From Gemmatimonadales bacterium (GTDB lineage Bacteria > Gemmatimonadota > Gemmatimonadetes > Gemmatimonadales > GWC2-71-9), in the NCBI GenBank assembly GCA_036279355.1, contig DASUJH010000002.1:62001-126000 (forward strand): a stretch of 64,000 nt of DNA, read 5' to 3'. This document shows, piece by piece, positions 35,308 through 42,843 of the stretch (position 1 is its first letter; the number at the start of each line of letters is the position of its first letter). The notes under the pieces are model-generated. The model was not told where the DNA came from, did not search any database, and saw only the letters and a program-made list of their open reading frames with translations. The position numbers and the translations under genes are program-made.

Positions 35308-36337
35308 AAAAGGCGGTGGCCGGGTCCGTACCGCCTCTACCGCCCTTACCGCCTCCTTTGCGGCCCTCACCGTCCTGACGTCCTGCACCACCCACCCCTC
35401 CGGTTCTCCGCAACTGATCACCATCCCCCCCAACGCCTCCTTTGCCGCCGTCGCGGACTCGCTTCACGCGCACGGAATCGTGCGGAGCCGGCTCTGGTTC
35501 AAGCTGGTCGCGCGGATCGAAGGGGTTGATCGGAGCGTGCAGGCGGGCGTGTACGAGTTCCGGCCCGGCGCTCCCGCCACCGATGTGCTCGCGGCGCTCG
35601 CAGCCGGCAGGACCGCGACGACCCGGCTCACCATGCCTGAAGGGTTCACCATCGCCGACCTCGCGGCGCTCGCGGCCGGACGGCTCGGCCTGCCGGCCGA
35701 TTCCGTGGTGGCCGCCGCCCGTGACACGGCCGAGGTGCGCGCACTCGGGCTACCGGGTCCGTCGCTCGAAGGGTTCCTGAGCCCCGACACCTACTCGCTC
35801 CCGGTCGGCGCCACGGCCCGCGAGCTCGTGCGGCTGCTCGCCGAAAACTTCAAGCGGCACTGGGGGCCTGCCTGGACCGCGCGGCTCGACACCATCGGCA
35901 TGACCGAGCTCGAGGCCGTGACGCTGGCATCGATTGTCGAGGGCGAGGCGCGGGTCGATGAAGAGCGTGCCACCATCGCGGGCGTCTACAGGAACCGCCT
36001 CCGCATCGGGATGGGCCTCCAGGCCGATCCCACGGTGCAGTACGCGATCCTGCTCGAGACCGGGCATCGGAAGCCGCGGCTGTACGAGAAGGACTACCAG
36101 ATCAAATCGCCGTACAACACCTATCTCTACCGCGGCCTGCCGCCCGGCCCCGTCAACTCGCCGGGCCGGGCGAGCATCGAGGCCGCGCTCTATCCCGCCG
36201 ACGTGCCTTATCTGTACTTCGTCGCCACGCCGGACGGACACCACCTCTTCAGCCGCACCTACGACGAGCATCTCCGCAACGTGACGCGCATGCGCCGGCT
36301 CGCGCGCGCAGCGCCGCGCGTCGATTCCGCGCGCTGA
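35297..36337 (+). CDS. mltG: Endolytic murein transglycosylase MltG
   Basis: A 346-aa YceG/MltG enzyme that cleaves nascent peptidoglycan strands at the outer face of the inner membrane. A short N-terminal hydrophobic stretch (TASFAALTVLTSCTT) serves as anchor; the Cys in LTSC could even be a lipobox, so it may be a lipoprotein. A LysM-like subdomain follows (ITIPPNASFAAVADSLHAHG). The catalytic region has EGFLSPDTYSLP, ASIVEGEARVDEER (catalytic Glu near residue 214), GLQADPTVQYA and SPYNTYLYRGLPPGPV...PGRASIEAAL. The GTG at 35297 overlaps ruvX by 11 bp, a classical yqgF-mltG arrangement. Confidence 0.95.
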   Translation: MGGKKGGGRVRTASTALTASFAALTVLTSCTTHPSGSPQLITIPPNASFAAVADSLHAHGIVRSRLWFKLVARIEGVDRSVQAGVYEFRPGAPATDVLAALAAGRTATTRLTMPEGFTIADLAALAAGRLGLPADSVVAAARDTAEVRALGLPGPSLEGFLSPDTYSLPVGATARELVRLLAENFKRHWGPAWTARLDTIGMTELEAVTLASIVEGEARVDEERATIAGVYRNRLRIGMGLQADPTVQYAILLETGHRKPRLYEKDYQIKSPYNTYLYRGLPPGPVNSPGRASIEAALYPADVPYLYFVATPDGHHLFSRTYDEHLRNVTRMRRLARAAPRVDSAR

Positions 36338-36389
36338 TCGTAGCCGGTCAGCTGGCGCATCACTGGCGGGGCGCTCGCGACTTCGTGCA

Positions 36390-37028
36390 TCAGCGCGCGA
36401 CGTGCGTGCCCCGGCCGTGGGCTGCGTACGCGCGCGCGGCGCGCTCGACATCCTCCGCCCCGAAAATGCCCGATGCGGCCGCGATCCCCGCGGCACCGCT
36501 CGCCAGGATTGCCGGCATGTCGGCCGGCCGCACCCCACCGATCGCGATGCACGGCCGCCCGCCCGCGAGCGCCACGATCCGCCGAAATCCGTCAGGCCCG
36601 AGTGCCGCACCGGCATCCGCCTTCGTGCTCGTGGTGCGCCAGGGACCCACGCCCCAGTAATCGGCCCCGGCCGCTCCGGCCGCCTCTGATTCGGTCCCCA
36701 CCGATGCGCCGATGATGAACCCCGCCGGCGCAATCTTTCGTGCGAGCGGCACCGGCAGATCGTCGGGCCCGAGATGCACGCCCGCCGCCCCCGCTGCAAG
36801 CGCCACGTCCGGCCGATCGTTCACCAGTACGGGCACGGCCACCGCGGCCACCAGCGCCCGGGCCGCGTCGGCCAGCGCGCGTGGCGACGCCGATTTGAGC
36901 CGGAGTTGCAGCGTCGTGGCCCCGCCGAGCTCCGCCGCGCGCGCGAGCGCCACCAGATCCCGCCCGGCCACCAGCGCATCGTCGGTCACGGCCATGAGCC
37001 GCACGAGCGACGCTAGATTATGCCGCAT
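36390..37028 (-). CDS. thiE: Thiamine-phosphate synthase
   Basis: A 212-aa TIM-barrel ThiE-type enzyme that joins HMP-pyrophosphate and thiazole-phosphate to make thiamine phosphate. Visible motifs are LMAVTDD at the first strand, TTLQLRLK, VPVLVNDRPDVALAAGAAGVHLG (the substrate NDR...GVHLG signature), IIGASVGTESEA, DYWGVGPW and CIAIGGV. The ATG at 37028 is supported by a GGAGGGGG site 9 nt upstream, although shorter starts exist at 37004 and 36995. The related regulator-like TenI lacks full substrate sets, so catalysis should be checked. Its start codon shares two bases with the divergent aroH start. No other thiamine genes are in the window. Confidence 0.85.
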   Translation of the reverse strand: MRHNLASLVRLMAVTDDALVAGRDLVALARAAELGGATTLQLRLKSASPRALADAARALVAAVAVPVLVNDRPDVALAAGAAGVHLGPDDLPVPLARKIAPAGFIIGASVGTESEAAGAAGADYWGVGPWRTTSTKADAGAALGPDGFRRIVALAGGRPCIAIGGVRPADMPAILASGAAGIAAASGIFGAEDVERAARAYAAHGRGTHVAR

Positions 37029-37404
37029 GCCCGAGATCCCCCTCCCCCGCATTCACGGCATCCGTGGCGCCACGACCGTCGAACGCAACGACGCCGCGGA
37101 AATTCTCGATGCCACCGACGAGCTGCTCCGCGCCGTCATCGCGGCCAACGATCTCCGGCCCGACGATATCGTGAGCGCGTTCTTCACCGTCACCCGCGAC
37201 CTCGACGCCGCCTTTCCCGCGCGCGCCGCAGAGGATTTCGGGTGGAACATCGTGGCGCTGCTGCACTCGACCGAGATCCCCGTCCCCGGCTCTCTCCCCC
37301 GCTGCGTCCGGCTCCTGGTGCACGCGTACACGATGCGCACGCGGGCCGAAATCAAGCATTGCTATCTCCGCGGGGCCACGGTGCTGAGACCCGACCGCGC
37401 GTGA
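37027..37404 (+). CDS. aroH: Monofunctional chorismate mutase, AroH class
   Basis: A 125-aa chorismate mutase of the Bacillus AroH fold, converting chorismate to prephenate for Phe/Tyr synthesis. Hallmarks are IHGIRGATTVERND (active-site Arg), DIVSAFFTVTRDLDAAFPARAAEDFGW split over two helices, EIPVPGSLPRCVRLLVH and the C-terminal IKHCYLRGATVLRPD. Length is normal. The ATG at 37027 lacks a good ribosome site and overlaps the divergent thiE start. Its stop overlaps the methyltransferase start as GTGA. Confidence 0.93.
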   Translation: MPEIPLPRIHGIRGATTVERNDAAEILDATDELLRAVIAANDLRPDDIVSAFFTVTRDLDAAFPARAAEDFGWNIVALLHSTEIPVPGSLPRCVRLLVHAYTMRTRAEIKHCYLRGATVLRPDRA

Positions 37405-38555
37405 CGACGGCCCGCGTCACGAGCCGGGGCGCGGAACGCTGGGTCCGAGGCCATCCCTGGATCTATCGAAGCGAAGTGGAGGACGGGCCCGCTGAGCCCG
37501 GCCTCGTACGCGTCCTCGATCCTCGCGGGCGCTCCATCGGGCAAGCTCTCTACTCGCCCGCGTCGGAGATCCGGCTCCGCCTGCTCGAGCGGGGCGACCA
37601 GCCCGTCGACGCCGCGTGGTGGCGCGCCCGCATCGCCGAGTGCCTCGCGCGACGCGGGGACATCGACGCGACCGCGTACCGCGTGGTGCACGGCGAGGGC
37701 GACGGGCTGCCGTCGCTCGTGGTGGATCGCTACGACCGCTGGCTCGTCGCCCAATTCCTCTCCGCCGGACTCGAGACCATGCGGGACGACGTGCTCGCCG
37801 CACTTCGCGAGGTGCTCGCGCCCGAGGGGATCCTGCTCCGCCACGACGCCGCCGTCCGCCGCCGCGAACGGCTGCCCGCTGAGACCGCGCTCGCCTTCGG
37901 GACCGTGCCCGATTCGATCGAGGTGCGCGAGGGCGACATCCGCTACCTTGTCGCCCCATGGTCCGGCCAGAAGACCGGCGCCTTTCTCGACCAGCGGCCG
38001 AGCCGGCTCGAAGCCGGCCGGCTCGCCGTGGCCGGCGGGCGCGCGCTCGACTGCTTTGCCTACCACGGCTCGTTCGCCCTCCACCTCGCCCGGCGCTCGG
38101 CGTCCGTGCTGGCGCTCGACGCGAGCGCCGAGGCGCTCGAGCGCGGGCGGCGGAACGCGGCGCTCAACGGCTTCGACAACATCGAGTGGCGCGAGGGAGA
38201 CGCGTTCGAGCTCCTCCGCGCTTTCGAGCGCGCCCGCGAGCGATTCGATACGATCGTGCTCGACCCGCCGGCCTTCGCCAAGTCGCGCGCCACCGTGCCT
38301 GCGGCGCTCCGCGGCTATCGCCAAATCAACCTTCGCGCGGTGCGCATACTGGCGCCGGGCGGCGTACTGCTCACCGCCTCGTGCTCCTTCCACGTGCACC
38401 GCGCCCAATTCCTCGGCATGCTGGCCGAAGCGGCGGGCGACAGCGGCCGCCGCATCGTGCTGCAGGCGTTGCTCGGGCCGGGCACCGATCATCCCGAAGT
38501 GCTGACCATCCCCGAGACCGGCTACCTCAAGGCTGCGGTGCTGCGCGCGCTCTGA
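37401..38555 (+). CDS. RlmI-type class I SAM-dependent rRNA methyltransferase
   Basis: A 384-aa enzyme of the RlmI/COG1092 family, which methylates a cytosine in 23S rRNA. The N-terminal PUA-like domain has the family opening RGAERWVRGHPWIYRSEV. A middle region (VVHGEGDGLPSLVVDRYD) comes before the methyltransferase domain, which has KTGAFLDQRPSR, ALDCFAYHGSFALHLA, VLALDASAEALER, VLDPPAFAKSR and TASCSFHVHRAQF. The GTG at 37401 overlaps the aroH stop. Exact target base is assumed from the family. Confidence 0.88.
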   Translation: MTTARVTSRGAERWVRGHPWIYRSEVEDGPAEPGLVRVLDPRGRSIGQALYSPASEIRLRLLERGDQPVDAAWWRARIAECLARRGDIDATAYRVVHGEGDGLPSLVVDRYDRWLVAQFLSAGLETMRDDVLAALREVLAPEGILLRHDAAVRRRERLPAETALAFGTVPDSIEVREGDIRYLVAPWSGQKTGAFLDQRPSRLEAGRLAVAGGRALDCFAYHGSFALHLARRSASVLALDASAEALERGRRNAALNGFDNIEWREGDAFELLRAFERARERFDTIVLDPPAFAKSRATVPAALRGYRQINLRAVRILAPGGVLLTASCSFHVHRAQFLGMLAEAAGDSGRRIVLQALLGPGTDHPEVLTIPETGYLKAAVLRAL

Positions 38556-38727
38556 CCGCGAAGAAGTCCCGGCACGTTGACAGCACGGGGCGCCGTGATG
38601 AGCTTGGATCACCCGTCGCACCCCTCGCTCATTGTTGCCCGAGTACCCGCTCGAAGGACGCCCCGATGGTGTGGTCAGGCGCGAGCGCCCTTGCTATTGC
38701 CGCTGAACGCAGCATTGGCCCTGCCCT

Positions 38728-39615
38728 ATGCTGACTGCCGCCGAAGCGTTGCACGTCGAGCGGCGCCGCCGCCCACGCCCATCCCTCCGGCAGCAGTACG
38801 ACGAATACATCCTCCAGCGGATCGAGAGCTACAAGAATTCCATTCCCCGTCACGAGCTGTTGCGCCTCGGCGAGGAAGTGGCGGGCGAGCTGCAGAGCGG
38901 ATCCGAGGGCCAGTTCGTGCTGACCGAGGTGCTCCTGCTCGAGTCGGTGGACGCGGTCATCAAGCGGCGGCTCAAGCTCAAGCCCTATCGGCGGTGGAAG
39001 GAACACGTCCGGAGCCTTCGTGACGCGCAGCGCGAGCCCACCCACTGGGGTCTCGAGCCCGATTCGCCCATCGTCGCACTGCTCCGGCGCGTGGAGCCGG
39101 AAGACCACGCCATCGTCGTGGGCCCCGGCGGCGAGGCCGCCGCCTGCCTCCTGGCCGCCCACGAGATGGCGATCACCTTCATGGCCGGCGAGATCGCGAG
39201 CGTCGAGCGCATCGAGTCGCGCTTCGAGCAGGAGGCGCTCGCCGCCGAGTTCGACGCATTCGTGGTGGACTTCGGGACCTGGCTCCCGCCGCTCCCCGAC
39301 GATGCCGCGCTCGTCGTGCTCGATGCAGCTCCGCTGGGCGCGTTGGACCCGGTCACCCGTGCCGGGCTCGTGGCGGAACTGCAGAGTCGCACCGGACCCA
39401 AGGGCGTCCATGTCCTGATTCCAGGCACCCGCGGTCTGGCACCCGAAGCCCTTGTCTCCCTCTATGACGGTTGGGGCCGCGAAACCGCCGGCCGGCCCCG
39501 CCGCCGCGGCGGCTCCCGCGGCGTGGTGCTCGGCCCACCGCCGATCCCTGCCGGATCGGCCGCCGCTCCCGCCGCCGGCTCCCGCGCCCCAGCGTCGGGC
39601 CTCGCTACCGGCTGA
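38728..39615 (+). CDS. Uncharacterised protein with degenerate methyltransferase-like fold
   Basis: A 295-aa protein I cannot name. Residues 15-100 are helical and charged (LRQQYDEYILQRIESYKNSI, FVLTEVLLLESVDAVIKRRL). The middle resembles a class I SAM-methyltransferase Rossmann fold: IVVGPGGEAAACLLAAHE (motif-I-like), ITFMAGEIASVERI, FDAFVVDFGTWL and ALVVLDAAPLGAL. It lacks a clear catalytic motif IV. The C-terminus is Arg-, Pro- and Ala-rich, probably disordered. The next gene is formate dehydrogenase with its own promoter 7 bp beyond the stop, so no shared operon is implied. The 172 bp upstream contain a TTGACA (38577-38582) but no convincing -10 partner. Confidence 0.65.
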   Translation: MLTAAEALHVERRRRPRPSLRQQYDEYILQRIESYKNSIPRHELLRLGEEVAGELQSGSEGQFVLTEVLLLESVDAVIKRRLKLKPYRRWKEHVRSLRDAQREPTHWGLEPDSPIVALLRRVEPEDHAIVVGPGGEAAACLLAAHEMAITFMAGEIASVERIESRFEQEALAAEFDAFVVDFGTWLPPLPDDAALVVLDAAPLGALDPVTRAGLVAELQSRTGPKGVHVLIPGTRGLAPEALVSLYDGWGRETAGRPRRRGGSRGVVLGPPPIPAGSAAAPAAGSRAPASGLATG

Positions 39616-39621
39616 GCGTCC

Positions 39622-39672
39622 TTGCGACACCTTTGAACCCCGCCTAAACTCGGAAGTGGGTTCTTTCACTTC
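39622..39672 (+). promoter_or_regulatory. Promoter and leader hairpin of formate dehydrogenase gene
   Basis: TTGCGA (39622-39627), a 17-bp spacer and TAAACT (39645-39650) form a sigma-70-type promoter. Immediately after it GAAGTG (39653-39658) and CACTTC (39667-39672) make a 6-bp inverted repeat covering the likely transcription start. This could be an operator or a short 5'-leader hairpin, 13 bp before the ATG. Confidence 0.55.
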
Positions 39673-39684
39673 TCGACGGTTGTC

Positions 39685-42654
39685 ATGCCGACTCTGACCA
39701 TTAACGGCACGCCGGTTTCCTTCGAGCCCGGCGCCACCATTCTCGACGCCGCCCGCGGCGCCGGCATCGATATCCCGACACTTTGCTGGTACCCCAAGCT
39801 CCCCACCGTCGCCAACTGCCGGATCTGCCTCGTCGCGGTCCAAGGGCAGAACAAGCTGACCCCGGCCTGCTACACGGCGGCCGCGGACGGCATGGTCGTG
39901 GAAACCGAGTCACCCGCGGTTGTCGAGAGCCGGCGGGGCGTGCTGGGCCTGCTGCTCGAGCGCTACCCGGGTGAACACCTGAGCAACGGCGGCCGGGCCG
40001 ACCCCCGGAACGAGTTCGAGGAGTACGTGGTCCGCTACGACGTGCCCGTGCGTACGCACCACGACCTGCCGCTCCGCGCCGGCGACGAGCGCCCGGGCGA
40101 CGTGATGATTCAGCACGACATGAGCCTCTGTATTCTCTGCACCCGGTGCGTGCGGGCCTGCGAGGATATCCAGGAGGTCGGCGTGCTCGACGTAGGCCAG
40201 CGGGGCGAGCACGCCCAGATCATCGTCGGCGGCGACGGCGATCCCGACCACGCCGGCTGCACCTGGTGCGGCGAGTGCGTGAGGGTCTGTCCCACCGGCG
40301 CCATCTTCGAGTTCATCCCCAAGCAGCGCTTCGGCTCCGAAACGGTGCGCCATCCGGACAAGGTCGCGCGCTCGGTCTGTCCATACTGCGGCGTCGGCTG
40401 TCAGATCAACCTGCACGTGAAGGACGACGAGATCGTCCGAGTCACCTCGCCGTGGATCGAGGAGCGCACGCCCAACCAGGGCTCGACCTGCGTCAAGGGC
40501 CGCTTCGGCTATGACTTCCCCCAGCATCGCGATCGGCTCACCGTGCCCCTCATCCGGAAGGGATGGGTGCAGCAGGACGGCGCATGGGTCTGGCAGGGGG
40601 AATTGCCGCGCTACCGCGAGGGCCCCTGGAGCACCGTCGAGCAGGCGGGCGAGCGGCCCAAGCCCCGGCCGCCGCTCCGCAGCATCGGGAAGCCGCCGCT
40701 CACCGGGCTCCCGGTGATGAACGAGTACGACGTCCGCGACCGCGTGGCGACCCCGGCCGGCTGGTACAGCGCCTTCCGCGAAGCCAGTTGGGAGGAGGCG
40801 ATGAGCCTCACGGCTCAAGAGCTTCTCCGGATCAGGCGGGAGCACGGCCCCGGCGCGCTCGCCGCGCTCTCGTCGGCCAAGTGCACCAACGAGGACAACT
40901 ACACCTTCATGCGGATGGTGCGCGCCGGTTTCGGCAGCAACAACGTCGACCACTGCACCCGCCTCTGCCATTCGTCGTCGGTTGCCGCCATGGGGCGCGC
41001 GCTCAATACCGGCGCCGCGTCCGGTTCGATGCGCGAGATCGAGGAGGCGTGCGACGTCATCCTGATCGCCGGCGCCAACACCACCGAGACCCACCCGGTC
41101 TTCGGCGCCCTCATCAAGCGCGCGGTTGCCAAGGGGGCACGGCTCATCGTGGCCGACGTCCGCCGCACCGAGCTGGCCGAGCTGGCCGACGTGCATCTGC
41201 AGATGCTGCCCGGCACCGACGTGGTGTTGTTCAACGCGATGCTGAATCACATCATCGCGAGCGGACTCGCCAACGAGTCGTTCATCGCCGAGCGGACCCG
41301 GGAGTTCTCTGCGGTGAAGGAAAAGGTGCGGCCCTATCCGCCGGAGCTCGCCGCCAGGATTACCGGCATTCCGGCAGACACCATCCGCCGCGCGGCCGAG
41401 CTCTACGCCCGCGGGCCCAACACGTCCACCCTCTGGGCCATGGGGCTCACCCAGCACAATACTGGTACCGACATCGTCGCCAGCCTGCTCAACCTGATGC
41501 TCGCCTGTGGCATGATCGGCCGGTGGGGCGCGGCGATGATCCCGATCCGGGGACAGAATAACGTGCAGGGCGCGAGCGACGTGGGCGCCATCCCGTACGC
41601 CTATACCGACTACCGCCCCGTCGCCGACCCCAAGGTGCGCGCCGAATACGCCCGCGCGTGGGGCGTGCCCGAGGAGTCGCTGTCGCTCAAGAACGGCATG
41701 ATGGTGACCGAAATCGTGCAGGATGACAGCCCGATCCGCGGCATGTACATCATGGGCGAGAACCCGGTCATCTCCGATCCCAACATCGCGCATGCCGAGG
41801 AATGGGTGCGGCGGCTCGAGTTCCTCGCGGTGCAGGACCTGTTCCTCACCGAGACCGCCCGCTGGGCCGACGTAATCCTGCCCGGCTCCTCGTTCGCCGA
41901 GAAAGCCGGCACCACGGTCAACACCGACCGGCATATCCAGTTGCTCGAGCCCGCGCTCCCGCCGCCGGGCGACGCGCGCTGCGACCTTGACATTCTGATC
42001 GATCTGAGCCGGCGGCTGGGCCTCGCGACCGCGTTCGACACCCCCGAGCAGGTCATGCGAGAAATCGCCTCGGTCACGCCATCGTGGCGCGGCGTGAGCT
42101 ACGACAAGCTCCACAAGCACGGCGCATTGCAGTATCCGGTGCCGGATGAGGAGTCGCTCGGCACTGCCTTTCTCTTCTCCGACCGGTTCCCCACCGACGA
42201 TGGGCGCGCGATCTTCGTCCCCGTCGAATACCTCCCGCCCGACGAATTGCCGGATGACGAGTATCCGTTCGTGCTCAACACCGGGCGGCAGATGTATCAC
42301 TGGCATACCGGTACCATGACCCGCCGCTCCACCGGCCTCGATTCGCGCGAGCCGGTGCCGGTGGTCGAGATCAGTCCCCACGACGCGGACGAGCTCAAGC
42401 TCGAGGAGGGCGACACGGTGCGCGTCACCTCTCGCCGCGGCTCGATCCTCATCGGCGTGCGCATCTCCGATCGCCAGGCGCCCGGCCAGATCTTCATTCC
42501 GATGCACTTCCGCGAGGCCGCCGCCAACCTGTTGACCAACCCGCAGCTCGATCCGTACGCGCGCATTGCATCCTTCAAGGTGAGCGCCGTCCGGGTCGAG
42601 CCGGCCCGGGCGACGCGCTCGGCCGCCGCCGATCGGGTGGCCGCCGCGGTGTAG
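39685..42654 (+). CDS. Formate dehydrogenase catalytic subunit (molybdopterin, Cys type)
   Basis: A 989-aa molybdo/tungsto-bis-MGD oxidoreductase that oxidises formate to CO2. Domain order: 2Fe-2S ferredoxin (TLCWYPKLPTVANCRICLV); two 4Fe-4S modules (CILCTRCVRACE and CTWCGECVRVC); the proximal cluster CPYCGVGC; then the molybdopterin domains. The metal ligand is Cys in TRLCHSSSVAAMG, not selenocysteine. GQNNVQGASDVG, MYIMGENPV, WADVILPGSSFAEKAG and NTGRQMYHWHTGTMTRRS are family blocks. A Pro/Arg-rich insertion of about 60 residues lies between the proximal cluster domain and the first molybdopterin block. No beta or gamma subunit, fdhD or molybdenum-cofactor gene is near, so the electron partner (NAD-reducing subunits or ferredoxin) must be elsewhere. 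Own promoter upstream; strong hairpin downstream. Nitrate-reductase-like relatives are less likely. Confidence 0.9.
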   Translation: MPTLTINGTPVSFEPGATILDAARGAGIDIPTLCWYPKLPTVANCRICLVAVQGQNKLTPACYTAAADGMVVETESPAVVESRRGVLGLLLERYPGEHLSNGGRADPRNEFEEYVVRYDVPVRTHHDLPLRAGDERPGDVMIQHDMSLCILCTRCVRACEDIQEVGVLDVGQRGEHAQIIVGGDGDPDHAGCTWCGECVRVCPTGAIFEFIPKQRFGSETVRHPDKVARSVCPYCGVGCQINLHVKDDEIVRVTSPWIEERTPNQGSTCVKGRFGYDFPQHRDRLTVPLIRKGWVQQDGAWVWQGELPRYREGPWSTVEQAGERPKPRPPLRSIGKPPLTGLPVMNEYDVRDRVATPAGWYSAFREASWEEAMSLTAQELLRIRREHGPGALAALSSAKCTNEDNYTFMRMVRAGFGSNNVDHCTRLCHSSSVAAMGRALNTGAASGSMREIEEACDVILIAGANTTETHPVFGALIKRAVAKGARLIVADVRRTELAELADVHLQMLPGTDVVLFNAMLNHIIASGLANESFIAERTREFSAVKEKVRPYPPELAARITGIPADTIRRAAELYARGPNTSTLWAMGLTQHNTGTDIVASLLNLMLACGMIGRWGAAMIPIRGQNNVQGASDVGAIPYAYTDYRPVADPKVRAEYARAWGVPEESLSLKNGMMVTEIVQDDSPIRGMYIMGENPVISDPNIAHAEEWVRRLEFLAVQDLFLTETARWADVILPGSSFAEKAGTTVNTDRHIQLLEPALPPPGDARCDLDILIDLSRRLGLATAFDTPEQVMREIASVTPSWRGVSYDKLHKHGALQYPVPDEESLGTAFLFSDRFPTDDGRAIFVPVEYLPPDELPDDEYPFVLNTGRQMYHWHTGTMTRRSTGLDSREPVPVVEISPHDADELKLEEGDTVRVTSRRGSILIGVRISDRQAPGQIFIPMHFREAAANLLTNPQLDPYARIASFKVSAVRVEPARATRSAAADRVAAAV

Positions 42655-42706
42655 CGCGCTCGGGGCGTACGTCACCGCGCCCCTCGATTCCTCCCGGCTA
42701 CGATGA

Positions 42707-42742
42707 CGGCCGGCCGTTGCCCGAGTGGGCGATGGCCGGCCG
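42707..42742. terminator. Large two-part hairpin after the formate dehydrogenase gene
   Basis: CGGCCGGCC (42707-42715) pairs with GGCCGGCCG (42734-42742), and inside it GCCC (42719-42722) pairs with GGGC (42727-42730) around a GAGT loop. The stem is very stable and lies 53 bp after the stop. There is no long T-run, so it may stabilise the 3' end or end transcription in a Rho-assisted way. The flanking 42655-42843 contains no gene. Confidence 0.5.
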
Positions 42743-42843
42743 GCGCATTTCCGGCTGCGAAAGCGATCCGGCGCCGGGCGGCAATCCTGTCGAGTTGAGG
42801 TGGACTACTGGGCGATCGCATCCGCACCGATCGGCTGCACGTC

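Noticed and set aside
40960-41010. Selenocysteine at the formate dehydrogenase active site
   Set aside because: The metal ligand position in TRLCHSS is a normal Cys codon and no in-frame TGA is present.
39910-42675. A 921-codon open frame antisense to formate dehydrogenase
   Set aside because: It mirrors the real gene's codon bias in high-GC DNA; the plus strand encodes a complete, motif-rich enzyme and the antisense product has no recognisable domain.
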